From Fructilactobacillus lindneri DSM 20690 = JCM 11027 (GTDB taxonomy: Bacteria > Bacillota > Bacilli > Lactobacillales > Lactobacillaceae), in assembly GCF_002907375.1 (NCBI RefSeq), contig NZ_MIYK01000016.1:59907-123906 (forward strand): a DNA stretch of 64,000 nucleotides. Reading direction: 5' to 3'. Below the pieces are notes generated by a model that ran no database searches, was not told the DNA's origin, and saw only the letters and a list, made by a program, of their open reading frames with translations. How positions within the stretch are numbered: position 1 is the first letter of the stretch; each line of letters begins with the position of its first letter. A program made the translations under genes and the position numbers. Shown piece by piece: positions 35,226 through 44,737 of the stretch.

Positions 35226-37727
35226 TTGGCAAACGAAACTGACACGCCAGAAACTAGAATAACGAATGTCGATTTATCGAAAAAAATGAAATCTTCATTT
35301 TTGGATTATGCGATGAGTGTAATTGTGGCTCGAGCATTACCTGATGTTCGAGATGGAATGAAGCCGGTCAATCGACGGATTTTGTATGGAATGGATCAAT
35401 TAGGGGTTACACCTGAAAAGCCATATAAAAAATCTGCTAGAATTGTCGGGGATGTAATGGGTAAGTATCATCCCCATGGCGATAGTTCAATCTATGAAGC
35501 CATGGTACGAATGGCACAGGAATTTAGTTATCGTTACATGTTGGTTGATGGACATGGTAACTTTGGGTCTGTAGATGGTGACGGTGCCGCTGCAATGCGA
35601 TATACCGAAGCTCGTTTAAGCAAGATTTCGATGGAAATGCTGCGTGATCTTAATAAAAATACCGTTAATTTTGTTCCCAATTACGATGGTACTGAACGTG
35701 AACCAGTGGTTTTACCAGCTCGAATTCCTAATTTATTGTTGAATGGGGCAACCGGGATTGCAGTGGGAATGGCAACCAATATTCCACCTCATAATTTAAG
35801 CGAAGTCATTTCAGCCATCCATATTTTAATGAAAAATCCAGACGCAACAGTGAATGATTTGATGGAAGCATTACCAGGACCTGATTTTCCAACTGGTGGA
35901 ATTGTAATGGGTAAATCTGGTATTCGTAACGCTTATGAAACTGGACGAGGAAACATTATTGTTCGGGCTAAGGTTGATATTGAAACGGATAAGAACGGCA
36001 AGCAGACGATTATTGCAACCGAACTTCCTTATATGGTTAATAAAGCCAAATTAATTGAACGAATTGCTGATTTGGTTCGTGATAAAAGAATTGTTGGAAT
36101 TACGGCAATCAATGATGAATCTGATCGAGAAGGAATGCGAATTGCTATTGATGTCAGACGTGATGCTAATGCTGAAGTGGTTTTAAATAATTTATATAAA
36201 ATGACATTGATGCAGACATCTTATAGTTTTAATATGCTGGCAATTATTGACGGTGCACCTAAAGTTCTTGGCTTAAAAGAGATTCTAAATAGTTATTTAA
36301 ATTATCAAATTGACGTAATTACTCGTCGAACTAAATTTAATCTAAAAAAAGCTGAAGCTCGAGCACACATTTTAGTTGGATTATTAGTAGCGTTAGACAA
36401 CATCGATGCTGTTATTAAAATTATTCGTGGTTCAAAGACTGGTGAAATTGCTAAAAATGAATTAATCAATAATTTTGAACTTGATGATAAACAAGCTCAG
36501 GCGATTTTGGATATGCGTTTGGTTCGTTTGACAGGACTAGAACGCGGTAAGATTACTGATGAACATGAAAAATTAATGGAACAAATCAAAGATTATCGTG
36601 ATATCTTAAATAGTCATGAACGAGTAACTGAGATTATTTACGATGAATTGATGGATATTCAAAAACGATTTGGCGACGAGCGTCGTACCCAATTAATGAT
36701 TGGGGAAATTACCAACATTGAAGATGAAGATTTAATCGAAGACGAACATGTCACGATTACTTTAACTCATAATGGGTACATTAAACGTCTTCCAACGGAT
36801 GAATTTAAGACGCAAAATCGTGGTGGTCGCGGTATTAAAGGTATGGGCGTTAATAAAGATGACTTTATCGAACATTTATTGACAGGATCTACGCATGATT
36901 TGCTATTGTTCTTTACAAATTCAGGAAAAGTTTACAGTATGAAAGCTTATGAAGTTCCTGAATACGGACGTTCTGCTAAGGGAATTCCAATTGTAAATCT
37001 AATTCATTTAGGCGATAACGAAAAGATACAAACAGTGTTGGACATTTCCGCTGATGGAAATAATGACGATAAGTATCTGTTCTTTACTACCAAGTTGGGA
37101 ACGGTTAAACGAACCCCATTAAATGAATTTGTAAATATTCGCAATAATGGTTTAAAATCAATTAATTTGCGTGATCAAGATGAGGTTATTAATGTTTCGC
37201 TAGTTGATGATAACCAGAATATGATTATCGGAACTCATTTAGGTTATGCTGTTAGTTTTAAAGTAAACGATGTCCGCACAATGGGACGTTCAGCAACTGG
37301 TGTACGTGGTGTGAGACTCCGCCCTGATGATTATGTTATTGGAGCAGCTATTTTAGCTCCTGATAGCGATGTTTTTGTAATATCTGAAAAAGGGTATGGC
37401 AAACGAACTCCTGCTGACCAATATGCCATTAAAGGACGAGGCGGAAAAGGAATTAAGACATCAAACATTTCTGAGAAAAATGGTCCATTAGTTGGTTTAG
37501 GGGTTATTAATCAAGACGAAGATATCATGCTGATCACTGATCAAGGTGTTATGATTCGATTTGCAGCTGGTAATGTTTCAGAAACTGGTCGCGCAACGCT
37601 AGGAGTTCATTTAATTCGAGTTGATGATGGTTCTAAAGTTGCTACTATGGCAATTGTGCAGCGTACTGAACCTGAAAAAAATATTGATGATGCGGATGAA
37701 AATCCAAATGATGATCCAGAAAATTAA
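35226..37727 (+). CDS. gyrA: DNA gyrase subunit A
   Basis: The 833-residue DNA-cleaving subunit. The N-terminal block [22 protein letters not shown], cut here to its core [14 protein letters not shown], is diagnostic. The active-site tyrosine is in [11 protein letters not shown] and the quinolone-resistance region reads [12 protein letters not shown], a sensitive-type Ser. The C-terminal beta-pinwheel carries the GyrA box ([11 protein letters not shown]). TTG 35226 is chosen because GGAGG lies 7 bp upstream; an in-frame GTG at 35196 would put that site within the coding region. Confidence 0.97.
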   Translation: MANETDTPETRITNVDLSKKMKSSFLDYAMSVIVARALPDVRDGMKPVNRRILYGMDQLGVTPEKPYKKSARIVGDVMGKYHPHGDSSIYEAMVRMAQEFSYRYMLVDGHGNFGSVDGDGAAAMRYTEARLSKISMEMLRDLNKNTVNFVPNYDGTEREPVVLPARIPNLLLNGATGIAVGMATNIPPHNLSEVISAIHILMKNPDATVNDLMEALPGPDFPTGGIVMGKSGIRNAYETGRGNIIVRAKVDIETDKNGKQTIIATELPYMVNKAKLIERIADLVRDKRIVGITAINDESDREGMRIAIDVRRDANAEVVLNNLYKMTLMQTSYSFNMLAIIDGAPKVLGLKEILNSYLNYQIDVITRRTKFNLKKAEARAHILVGLLVALDNIDAVIKIIRGSKTGEIAKNELINNFELDDKQAQAILDMRLVRLTGLERGKITDEHEKLMEQIKDYRDILNSHERVTEIIYDELMDIQKRFGDERRTQLMIGEITNIEDEDLIEDEHVTITLTHNGYIKRLPTDEFKTQNRGGRGIKGMGVNKDDFIEHLLTGSTHDLLLFFTNSGKVYSMKAYEVPEYGRSAKGIPIVNLIHLGDNEKIQTVLDISADGNNDDKYLFFTTKLGTVKRTPLNEFVNIRNNGLKSINLRDQDEVINVSLVDDNQNMIIGTHLGYAVSFKVNDVRTMGRSATGVRGVRLRPDDYVIGAAILAPDSDVFVISEKGYGKRTPADQYAIKGRGGKGIKTSNISEKNGPLVGLGVINQDEDIMLITDQGVMIRFAAGNVSETGRATLGVHLIRVDDGSKVATMAIVQRTEPEKNIDDADENPNDDPEN

Positions 37728-37736
37728 TAAAATTTT

Positions 37737-37775
37737 AAAAAGGATTACGATTTTACATTATCGTAATCCTTTTTT
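37737..37775 (+). terminator. Terminator of gyrA
   Basis: AAAAAGGATTACGA pairs with TCGTAATCCTTTTTT around an 11-base loop. Confidence 0.88.
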
Positions 37776-37814
37776 ACGTATTTAAGTTTGTATCGTAAAA
37801 TCACATTTCGTGTA

Positions 37815-37842
37815 TTGAAAAAATTTACAACTATGCTAAAAT
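37815..37842 (+). promoter_or_regulatory. Promoter of the rpsF-ssb-rpsR operon
   Basis: TTGAAA (37815-37820) is followed after 16 bp by TAAAAT (37837-37842), which has a TG extension (TGCTAAAAT). Transcription would begin at about 37848, at the base of the leader stem. Confidence 0.65.
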
Positions 37843-37846
37843 AAGA

Positions 37847-37913
37847 GACTGTAGGTCAGATTAATTTTAATTTGATCTCCCTTGCTCTTCAAATTATTGA
37901 AGGGCCTATAGTC
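37847..37913 (+). ncRNA. S6:S18 ribosomal leader (rpsF leader)
   Basis: GACTGTAGG at 37847 pairs with CCTATAGTC ending at 37913. Inside is a hairpin GCTCTTCAA...TTGAAGGGC and a CTCCC segment on the 5' side. The position, directly before the rpsF ribosome binding site, and the closed-stem architecture match the S6 leader known upstream of rpsF in Firmicutes, where the S6:S18 complex represses its own operon. Detailed motif agreement would need covariance scoring. Confidence 0.6.
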
Positions 37914-37931
37914 CATAAGGAGGTGCAATTC

Positions 37932-38228
37932 ATGGAAAACAAATATGAAATTACTTACATCATTCGTCCAGATATCGACGATGCTGCTAAGACTGCTTTA
38001 GTAGAACGATTTGACAAAGTTTTGTCAGATAACGGTGCTAATGTAATCGATTCAAAAGACTGGTCTAAACGTCGTTTTGCTTACGAAATCGGTGGTTTTA
38101 ACGAAGGTACTTACCATGTTGTTAATTTAACTGCTGACGACAGTAAGGCAATTGACGAATTTGATCGTCTTTCTAAATTTAGTGATGATATTTTACGTCA
38201 AATGACTGTAAAACGCGATGATAAATAA
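37932..38228 (+). CDS. rpsF: 30S ribosomal protein S6
   Basis: A 98-residue ribosomal protein that pairs with S18 on the 30S platform. It begins [16 protein letters not shown] and contains [15 protein letters not shown] 37932 is chosen because AAGGAGGTG lies just upstream. The longer frame (20 extra codons) would translate the leader RNA. It is first in the rpsF-ssb-rpsR operon, a universal arrangement in Firmicutes. Confidence 0.97.
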   Translation: MENKYEITYIIRPDIDDAAKTALVERFDKVLSDNGANVIDSKDWSKRRFAYEIGGFNEGTYHVVNLTADDSKAIDEFDRLSKFSDDILRQMTVKRDDK

Positions 38229-38254
38229 ATAGTAAACGAGAGGAGCTTTTCAGT

Positions 38255-38776
38255 ATGATTAATACCGTTGTCCTAACTGGACGTTTAACACGTGATGTTG
38301 ATTTGCGATACACCCAAAGCGGCGCAGCAGTGGGAACATTTACCTTAGCTGTCGACCGTCGTTTCACCAATGCGAATGGTGATCGGGAAGCTGACTTCGT
38401 CAATTGTGTTATTTGGCGTAAATCAGCTGAAAATCTTGCTAACTTCGTACACAAAGGTTCGCTTTTAGGAGTTGAAGGTCGAATTCAGACTAGAAACTAT
38501 GAAAATAAGCAGGGCCAACGTGTTTATGTAACCGAAGTAGTTGTTGAAAACTTTACTTTGTTGGAACCACGTCAAAATGGTGGTCAACAAAATAACAACA
38601 ATGGCAACCAAGCTCCTCAACAAAATCCATTTGGAACTCCTAAGAATAATAACTTTGATAACAACAATAGTAGTAATCAGAGTAATAATAATGGTAATGG
38701 CGGAGACAATTCTGCTGATCCATTTGCTAATTCTGGAGACCAAATCGATATTTCCGATGATGATTTACCATTTTAA
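38255..38776 (+). CDS. ssb: Single-stranded DNA-binding protein
   Basis: A 173-residue SSB. The OB-fold spans residues 1-107, beginning [21 protein letters not shown] low-complexity linker rich in Asn, Gln and Gly follows (about 108-160), and the acidic tip ends DDDLPF, which binds partner proteins. GAGGAG precedes the ATG. It lies between rpsF and rpsR. Confidence 0.98.
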   Translation: MINTVVLTGRLTRDVDLRYTQSGAAVGTFTLAVDRRFTNANGDREADFVNCVIWRKSAENLANFVHKGSLLGVEGRIQTRNYENKQGQRVYVTEVVVENFTLLEPRQNGGQQNNNNGNQAPQQNPFGTPKNNNFDNNNSSNQSNNNGNGGDNSADPFANSGDQIDISDDDLPF

Positions 38777-38813
38777 TGGCAAAATCTGATTAACGAACGA
38801 GGAGGGAAACAAC

Positions 38814-39068
38814 ATGGCTGAACAAAGACATTCAAGAGGTAGAAGAGGCGGTGGACACCGTCGTCGTAAAGTTGATTTTATTGCTGCAAATCATATCGAA
38901 TACATCGATTACAAAGATGTTGGTTTGATTAAACGTTTCATTTCAGAACGAGGTAAAATTTTACCACGTCGTGTAACTGGAACTAGTGCTAAAAACCAAC
39001 GTAAGTTAACAATTGCTATCAAGCGTGCTCGTATCATGGGCTTGCTACCATTCGTAGTTGAAGACTAA
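38814..39068 (+). CDS. rpsR: 30S ribosomal protein S18
   Basis: An 84-residue basic ribosomal protein. The arginine-rich N-terminus [17 protein letters not shown] is followed by the conserved core [21 protein letters not shown] and [20 protein letters not shown] terminator follows, closing the operon. Confidence 0.98.
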   Translation: MAEQRHSRGRRGGGHRRRKVDFIAANHIEYIDYKDVGLIKRFISERGKILPRRVTGTSAKNQRKLTIAIKRARIMGLLPFVVED

Positions 39069-39076
39069 TAAAAATT

Positions 39077-39103
39077 GATCCAGTATTTGCTGGGTCTTTT
39101 TTT
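39077..39103 (+). terminator. Terminator of rpsF-ssb-rpsR
   Basis: GATCCAG pairs with CTGGGTC (one G-T pair) around a 6-base loop, followed by seven T. Confidence 0.8.
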
Positions 39104-39179
39104 ATGCTCAATTTTTTATAGGTCTTTTTGTGCTAAAATAATAAACAATAGCTGATAAAAGATAAGTAGGAATTTTATT

Positions 39180-41207
39180 ATGAAAAAATCATTGCGTCAT
39201 TTGAATTTACCTCCTTTTTTAAAGAATAAACGATTACGTAATATTTCACTTTTTATTGCGATTAGTTTAATTTTAGGATTGGTAATTGCTTTTATTTATA
39301 ACGTTGTTATTGGTTTGGTTCTGCTGATTTTAGCATCTGCAGGGCTTACTTATACTATTAAAGAATTAAATATTGTTGAAGAAAATACTACTAAATATGT
39401 GACAGATTTATCGTATTTGGTTTCTCGAGGAGAACGCGAGTCGTTGTTAGAGATGCCAATTGGGATTTTAATTCTTGACGATGACCATCGAATTAATTGG
39501 GTTAATCCATATCTGCAACCATATTTTGGAAACAATAAAATCTTTGGCAAATCACTTGAAGAGATTGCTCCGGAATTGTTTGATTTAATTCAGGAAAATT
39601 GGAATGAAGATGAGCCATTTGAGATCACATGGCGTGGGAAACATTTTACAATTCTGATTCAGCGACAATATAATACAATTTACTTAATGGATATTACGCA
39701 TTATGCTGACGTAGAAGTTAAGTATGAAAATGAAAAAATTGTAATTGGAGAAGTATATCTTGATAATTTTGATGAAGTTAGTCAGTCAATGTCTGACCAA
39801 GAAATTTCCAATTTACGTAACTATGTAACTAATAAACTGAGCACTTGGGCGAAAGACTACGGAGTTTATCTCAAACGAATTGATGCTGATCACTATATGA
39901 TTATGATGTATGTGCAGGCTTTGCGTGAAATTGAAGCTGATAAGTTTAATATCTTAGATATCATCCGAAAGGGAACTTTACAACAAAACTTTCCTATTAC
40001 CCTTAGTATCGGAATTGCATATGGCGATACCGATTTGAATCAATTAGCTGATTTGGCACAAAATAATCTTGATTTAGCCCTAGGTCGAGGTGGTGATCAA
40101 GCAGTTATCAAGCCAAGAGACGGTGAAGCACGTTTTTATGGTGGAAAAACTAATCCGATGGAAAAACGGACTCGGGTTCGTGCTCGAATGATTACAAATG
40201 CTTTGCAAGAATTAATGCGAACTTCTGACAAAATTTTTGTTGATGGTCATCAGCAACCGGATATGGATTGTTGGGGAGCTGCGTTAGGGATTCGACGAAT
40301 TGCACAAATGAATAACAAAGAGTGTTACATTGTTTTTGATGATAAGGATGTACACACTGATATTAAACGTTTATTAGATAAAATTGACGATTATCCTGAT
40401 ATTTTAGATTCGATTGTGACACCCGATAAGGCCGTCAAAATGGCCACTGATGAAAGTTTATTGATTATGGTAGATCATTCTAATCCTAATATCGGAGTTG
40501 CTAAGAACCTATATGAACGCTTGATTAATCGAATTGTGATTATTGATCATCATCGGCGTGGAGAAGATTTCCCAGCCAATCCATTGTTAGCTTATGTAGA
40601 GCCATATGCTTCTTCTGCTTGTGAATTGATTACAGAAATGTTTGAATATCAATCGCAAAGTGCTGATCCAATTAATGACTTGGAAGCAACTGTTATGTTA
40701 ACTGGAATAGTGGTTGATACCCAATCCTTTAAAGTACGAACAGGAACTCGAACGTTTGATGCTGCTAGTTATTTGCGGTCTGCTGGAGCAGATGTTGATG
40801 AGATTTCATCATTTATGAAAGAAAATCCCAATAATTACATGGCGGAAAATCATTTAATTTCATTGGTTAATTTTGTCGATGATAATTTGGCGTTAATTAC
40901 GGCTGAAGACGATGTTAAATATGATTCGGTAACTGCTGCAAAAGCGGTTGATTCGCTACTTTCAATTGATGGCGTTGAAGCATCATTTGTAGTTTACCGA
41001 CGGATGGATGGAAATGTTGGAATTTCAGCCCGCAGTACTGGTGCAATAAACGTTCAATTAATTATGGAAGCTCTCGGTGGCGGAGGTCACTTAGTTGCTG
41101 GTGCTACTCAAATTAAGGATAAAACCGTTGCTGAAGCCAATGAAATGTTGACAGAAGTAATTGATCAAAAGCTTTTTGATAATTCCAATAATAAGAGTGA
41201 CGAATAG
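39180..41207 (+). CDS. gdpP: Cyclic-di-AMP phosphodiesterase GdpP
   Basis: A 675-residue membrane phosphodiesterase that degrades c-di-AMP. Two transmembrane segments lie at about residues 22-60. A PAS-like domain, a degenerate GGDEF-like domain (IADLAQNNLDLALGRGGDQA part: NNLDLALGRGGDQ) and a DHH/DHHA1 catalytic region follow, with GHQQPDMDCWGAALG, MVDHSNPN, IIDHHRRGED and the C-terminal GGGGHLVAGA. The length fits GdpP (about 655-675). It precedes rplI, the normal order. Confidence 0.96.
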   Translation: MKKSLRHLNLPPFLKNKRLRNISLFIAISLILGLVIAFIYNVVIGLVLLILASAGLTYTIKELNIVEENTTKYVTDLSYLVSRGERESLLEMPIGILILDDDHRINWVNPYLQPYFGNNKIFGKSLEEIAPELFDLIQENWNEDEPFEITWRGKHFTILIQRQYNTIYLMDITHYADVEVKYENEKIVIGEVYLDNFDEVSQSMSDQEISNLRNYVTNKLSTWAKDYGVYLKRIDADHYMIMMYVQALREIEADKFNILDIIRKGTLQQNFPITLSIGIAYGDTDLNQLADLAQNNLDLALGRGGDQAVIKPRDGEARFYGGKTNPMEKRTRVRARMITNALQELMRTSDKIFVDGHQQPDMDCWGAALGIRRIAQMNNKECYIVFDDKDVHTDIKRLLDKIDDYPDILDSIVTPDKAVKMATDESLLIMVDHSNPNIGVAKNLYERLINRIVIIDHHRRGEDFPANPLLAYVEPYASSACELITEMFEYQSQSADPINDLEATVMLTGIVVDTQSFKVRTGTRTFDAASYLRSAGADVDEISSFMKENPNNYMAENHLISLVNFVDDNLALITAEDDVKYDSVTAAKAVDSLLSIDGVEASFVVYRRMDGNVGISARSTGAINVQLIMEALGGGGHLVAGATQIKDKTVAEANEMLTEVIDQKLFDNSNNKSDE

Positions 41208-41255
41208 CACAATCAGAATAAATCTGTTAAATTAATAAAAAAGGAGTGGATGACA

Positions 41256-41708
41256 ATGAAAGTTATCTTTTTAGAAGATGTTAAAGGAAAAGGCAAGCGC
41301 GGCGATATTAAGGATGTTCCCGCCGGATATGCACAAAATTATTTAATTAAAAATGGGTTAGCAGAAGCTGCTACCAAAGCAGCAGTTAGCAAAATTAAAG
41401 CAGAACAAAAGCATGCTGCTGAAAATGCTAAAGAAGAATTAGCAGAATCTAAAAAATTAAAAGACTTTTTGGAAAAAGACGAAACAGTTGTTGAATTAAA
41501 GGCGAAGGCAGGAACAGATGGTCGACTTTTCGGTTCAATCACCAGCAAACAAATTGCGAAAGCATTAGCTGATCAATATGATGTAACGATTGATAAACGT
41601 AAAATTGAACTAGCTGAACCAATTAAATCGATGGGATATACTAATGTTCCTGTTAAATTGCATCCTAGTGTCACTGCTGAAATTCGTGTTCACATTTCTG
41701 AAAAGTAA
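41256..41708 (+). CDS. rplI: 50S ribosomal protein L9
   Basis: A 150-residue ribosomal protein with the N-terminal domain [17 protein letters not shown], then [14 protein letters not shown], a long helix rich in Lys, Glu and Ala, and a C-terminal domain starting near [16 protein letters not shown] 41256 is preferred over ATG 41250 because AAGGAG ends 9 bp before it and only 3 bp before 41250. Confidence 0.97.
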   Translation: MKVIFLEDVKGKGKRGDIKDVPAGYAQNYLIKNGLAEAATKAAVSKIKAEQKHAAENAKEELAESKKLKDFLEKDETVVELKAKAGTDGRLFGSITSKQIAKALADQYDVTIDKRKIELAEPIKSMGYTNVPVKLHPSVTAEIRVHISEK

Positions 41709-41741
41709 TGATGTTCATTATGATTAGAAAAGAGTTTTTGG

Positions 41742-43154
41742 ATGAATAACGATGTTTTAACTGATCATACGCCCCCACATAGTATTGAGGCTGAAAAAGC
41801 TGTTTTAGGGTCGATTTTTCTTAATCCAGACGCATTACCGGATGCGATGGAATATTTGCATGCTGATGATTTTTATAAGCATTCGCATCAGCTGATTTTC
41901 CAAACTATGGTTGATTTATCTGATCAGGATCAGGGAATCGATGCTGTTACGGTAACCGATAAATTAAAGGGACAAAATCAATTAGATGATGTTGGCGGAG
42001 TAGCTTATATCGTTGAATTAGCTGAATCGGTGCCAACAGCTGCTAATTTAGTTTACTACGCTAAAATTGTGCGTAAAAAGGCTACTTTACGCAACTTGAT
42101 TCAAACGGCAACCAAAATTGCATCCGATGGTTATGACGAAGATGAAGATGTCGATACGCTACTAGATAACGCAGAACGCGATATCATGGACGTTTCTGAT
42201 GATCGGAATCAAAGTGGATTTAAACCGATTCGGGATGTTTTAAGCGAGTCGTTTGCCAAAATTGATGAGTTGTCTAAAAACGGTGGAAATGACATTACCG
42301 GCCTGCCGACTGGTTATAAAGCCCTAGATGAAATGACGACGGGATTACATCCAGGTGAATTAATGATTTTAGCAGCACGTCCAGCAGTTGGTAAAACTGC
42401 TTTTGCACTTAATATTGCACAAAATGTTGGAATTAAAACTCCAAAAACAGTCGCATTATTTAGTTTAGAAATGAGTGCGGAGTCATTGGTTAATCGAATG
42501 TTGTGTGCTGAAGGCAGTATTGATGCCAATCATTTGCGAACTGGGGAATTAAGCAGTGAGGAATGGAATAGTTTGACGGTGGCAATGGGAACTTTGTCAA
42601 ACGCTAAAATTTACATTGATGATACTCCTGGAGACAGGATGGCATCAATTCGAGCTAATTGTCGACGCTTGAAAAAAGAAGCAGATCGCGATGTTGCTAA
42701 CGGTGGCGGCTTAGGATTAATTGTGATTGATTACCTTCAGTTGATTGAAGGTAGCAACAGAGAAAGCCGGCAACAAGAAGTTTCTGAAATTTCACGACAG
42801 CTAAAAAAATTAGCGAATGAACTGCAAGTACCAATTATTGCGCTTTCACAACTTTCTCGAGGTGTGGAACAACGTCAGGATAAACGACCAGTATTATCAG
42901 ATATCCGTGAATCCGGTTCGATTGAACAGGATGCTGATATTGTTGCCTTTTTGTATCGTGATGATTACTATGAACGTGATGATGGCGACGATAATGAGCC
43001 AGAAAATCAAAAAGAAGATCAGGTTGATGATAACGTTGGTGAAGTCGAAATTATTATTGAAAAGAACCGTTCTGGGCCACGAGGAACGGTCAAATTATTA
43101 TTTGTGAAATCATTTAATAAATTCTCATCGATTTCATATGCTTATGATGATTAA
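41742..43154 (+). CDS. dnaB: Replicative DNA helicase DnaB
   Basis: The 470-residue hexameric helicase of the replication fork (often called dnaC in Bacillus). The N-terminal domain begins HTPPHSIEAEKAVLGSIFL. The RecA-like domain has Walker A AARPAVGKTAFALN, Walker B LIVIDYLQLI and the arginine-finger region KNRSGPRGTV. An acidic insertion (about residues 408-430) rich in Asp and Glu is present near the C-terminus. The ribosome binding site is weak (AAAGAG). Confidence 0.97.
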   Translation: MNNDVLTDHTPPHSIEAEKAVLGSIFLNPDALPDAMEYLHADDFYKHSHQLIFQTMVDLSDQDQGIDAVTVTDKLKGQNQLDDVGGVAYIVELAESVPTAANLVYYAKIVRKKATLRNLIQTATKIASDGYDEDEDVDTLLDNAERDIMDVSDDRNQSGFKPIRDVLSESFAKIDELSKNGGNDITGLPTGYKALDEMTTGLHPGELMILAARPAVGKTAFALNIAQNVGIKTPKTVALFSLEMSAESLVNRMLCAEGSIDANHLRTGELSSEEWNSLTVAMGTLSNAKIYIDDTPGDRMASIRANCRRLKKEADRDVANGGGLGLIVIDYLQLIEGSNRESRQQEVSEISRQLKKLANELQVPIIALSQLSRGVEQRQDKRPVLSDIRESGSIEQDADIVAFLYRDDYYERDDGDDNEPENQKEDQVDDNVGEVEIIIEKNRSGPRGTVKLLFVKSFNKFSSISYAYDD

Positions 43155-43160
43155 TAACAT

Positions 43161-43192
43161 AAAATCCAGTTGACACAATCAACTGGATTTTT
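43161..43192 (+). terminator. Terminator of gdpP-rplI-dnaB
   Basis: AAAATCCAGTTGA pairs with TCAACTGGATTTTT around a 5-base loop. Confidence 0.88.
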
Positions 43193-43205
43193 ATTTTCAG
43201 ATTAA

Positions 43206-43234
43206 TTGACTATCGCAAATTAATTAGGTAAGAT
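43206..43234 (+). promoter_or_regulatory. Probable guaC promoter
   Basis: TTGACT (43206-43211) and TAAGAT (43229-43234) are 17 bp apart. The leader to the start codon is about 60 nt and shows no purine-riboswitch core. Confidence 0.5.
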
Positions 43235-43298
43235 ATTGGTTGGCAAACGAATAAAGATAATTTCAATATATATAATGTTCGTGATTAGGAGTGTTAAA

Positions 43299-44270
43299 AT
43301 GGAAGTTTTTGATTATGATGATATTCAATTAATACCTAATAAATGTATCGTAAACTCACGAAGTGAATGTAATACTGAAGTTGAGTTTGGCGGACGTAAG
43401 TTCAAATTACCAGTTGTTCCTGCTAATATGCAGACTGTTATCAATGAAGATTTGGCTATTTCATTAGCTAGCAATGGCTATTTTTATGTGATGCACCGTT
43501 TTCAACCAGAAAAACGACATGATTTTGTAAAAAGAATGCACGACAAAGATCTTTTTGCTTCAATTAGCGTTGGTGTGAAACCTGGAGAATATGAGTTTAT
43601 TGACAGTTTGGCTGTAGATGACCTAGTACCAGAATACATTACCATTGATATTGCTGATGGATATGCAGATTCTGTAATTAATATGATTCATTACATTAAA
43701 GACAAACTCCCAACTGCCTTTGTAATTGCTGGAAATGTTGGTACTCCAGAAGGGGTACGTGCTTTAGAAAATGCTGGTGCGGATGCAACTAAAGTTGGAA
43801 TCGGACCTGGGAAAGCATGTATCACTAAAATTAAAACTGGTTTTGGAACTGGAGGATGGCAGTTAGCTGCAATTCGTTATTGTGCTAAAGCAGCCCAAAA
43901 ACCAATTGTGGCTGATGGTGGAATTCGGAATGATGGCGATATCGCTAAATCAGTTCGTTTTGGAGCTACGATGTGTATGATTGGCTCAATGTTTGCCGGT
44001 CATCAAGAATCTCCAGGCGAAGAAGTTGAAAAAGATGGAAAGAAATATAAAGAATATTTTGGATCGGCTTCTCAATTCCAAAAAGGCGCTTATCGTAATG
44101 TAGAAGGTAAAAAACTGTTGGTTCCTTTTAAGGGTAGTATTTATGACACTTTAAATGAGATGCAGGAAGATTTACAGTCTTCAATTTCATATGCTGGTGG
44201 TCGTGATTTAAATGCCCTTGGAACAGTTGATTATGTAATTGTTAAAAATACCATTTATAATGGTGATTAA
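43299..44270 (+). CDS. guaC: GMP reductase
   Basis: A 323-residue TIM-barrel enzyme that deaminates GMP to IMP with NADPH, in purine salvage. The catalytic cysteine loop is [20 protein letters not shown], and the flanking phosphate site is [19 protein letters not shown]. The absence of CBS domains and the length separate it from IMP dehydrogenase. ATG 43299 is chosen because TTAGGAGTG lies 6-7 bp upstream; the longer frame adds 21 hydrophobic codons not seen in the family. Confidence 0.95.
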   Translation: MEVFDYDDIQLIPNKCIVNSRSECNTEVEFGGRKFKLPVVPANMQTVINEDLAISLASNGYFYVMHRFQPEKRHDFVKRMHDKDLFASISVGVKPGEYEFIDSLAVDDLVPEYITIDIADGYADSVINMIHYIKDKLPTAFVIAGNVGTPEGVRALENAGADATKVGIGPGKACITKIKTGFGTGGWQLAAIRYCAKAAQKPIVADGGIRNDGDIAKSVRFGATMCMIGSMFAGHQESPGEEVEKDGKKYKEYFGSASQFQKGAYRNVEGKKLLVPFKGSIYDTLNEMQEDLQSSISYAGGRDLNALGTVDYVIVKNTIYNGD

Positions 44271-44271
44271 T

Positions 44272-44287
44272 TGTTTCATGTGAAACA
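44272..44287. other. parS-like site downstream of guaC
   Basis: TGTTTCATGTGAAACA is identical to the site between mnmE and mnmG. It begins 1 bp after the guaC stop, so it is intergenic. Confidence 0.7.
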
Positions 44288-44310
44288 TTTTAGTGCTTGA
44301 GTCGCTTTAA

Positions 44311-44340
44311 TTGACCACAACTGAACAGGGTTTGTATAAT
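44311..44340 (+). promoter_or_regulatory. Strong promoter of the 86-residue gene
   Basis: TTGACC (44311-44316) and a perfect TATAAT (44335-44340) are 18 bp apart. The ATG follows 30 bp later with AAGGAGTG before it. Confidence 0.7.
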
Positions 44341-44370
44341 GTCACTATTAACTAAAAAAGGAGTGATATT

Positions 44371-44631
44371 ATGTCAGATGCAACTAAAGCAGATAAAACA
44401 TTAGATAAGATTTCGGAAATCGTAACTAAACTTGAAAAAGATTTAGCTAAAGAAAGTACTGAATCGGAAGAAGGTCACAAAGTTCGTGCTTGGTTTGAAG
44501 AACACAAAGCCATTCATGAAATCAAACGTACCCTTCATGGAGTTGGCAAATTCGACAAGTATGACGAAGATGCTTACAACAAATTCATGAAAGACTACGA
44601 AAACGTAATTAATGATTTTGATAAAAATTAA
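44371..44631 (+). CDS. Uncharacterised 86-residue helical protein
   Basis: I do not recognise this small soluble protein. It is highly charged (Lys, Glu, Asp) and almost free of prolines, so it should be largely helical, with a coiled-coil-like start DKISEIVTKLEKDLAKE, a central KVRAWFEEHKAIHEIKRTL and a C-terminal YNKFMKDYENVINDFDK. It has no signal peptide. It has one of the best promoters in the window, a strong ribosome binding site (AAGGAGTG) and its own terminator, so it is probably an abundant single-gene product. Confidence 0.75.
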   Translation: MSDATKADKTLDKISEIVTKLEKDLAKESTESEEGHKVRAWFEEHKAIHEIKRTLHGVGKFDKYDEDAYNKFMKDYENVINDFDKN

Positions 44632-44640
44632 TTAAACTTA

Positions 44641-44673
44641 AAAAGTCATTCTATTAAATAGAATGGCTTTTTT
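44641..44673 (+). terminator. Terminator of the 86-residue gene
   Basis: AAAAGTCATTCTA pairs with TAGAATGGCTTTTTT (one G-T pair) around a 5-base loop. Confidence 0.85.
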
Positions 44674-44737
44674 GCTGGCGTAATTTGCATTTTACTTGAT
44701 TATTTTGTATTTTGGATAGTAAGAGGAGAATCTACAT

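Noticed and set aside
35260..35640. Quinolone-resistance change in gyrA
   Set aside because: The region reads [12 protein letters not shown], with serine at the usual sensitive position; no known resistance substitution is visible.
38580..38720. Repetitive AAT/AAC-rich stretch as a tandem repeat or CRISPR-like array
   Set aside because: It is the Asn/Gln/Gly-rich linker of SSB in frame, not a spaced repeat array. No CRISPR array is seen anywhere in the window.
43236..43298. N-terminal extension of guaC
   Set aside because: The extra 21 codons overlap the leader and lie upstream of the ribosome binding site TTAGGAGTG.
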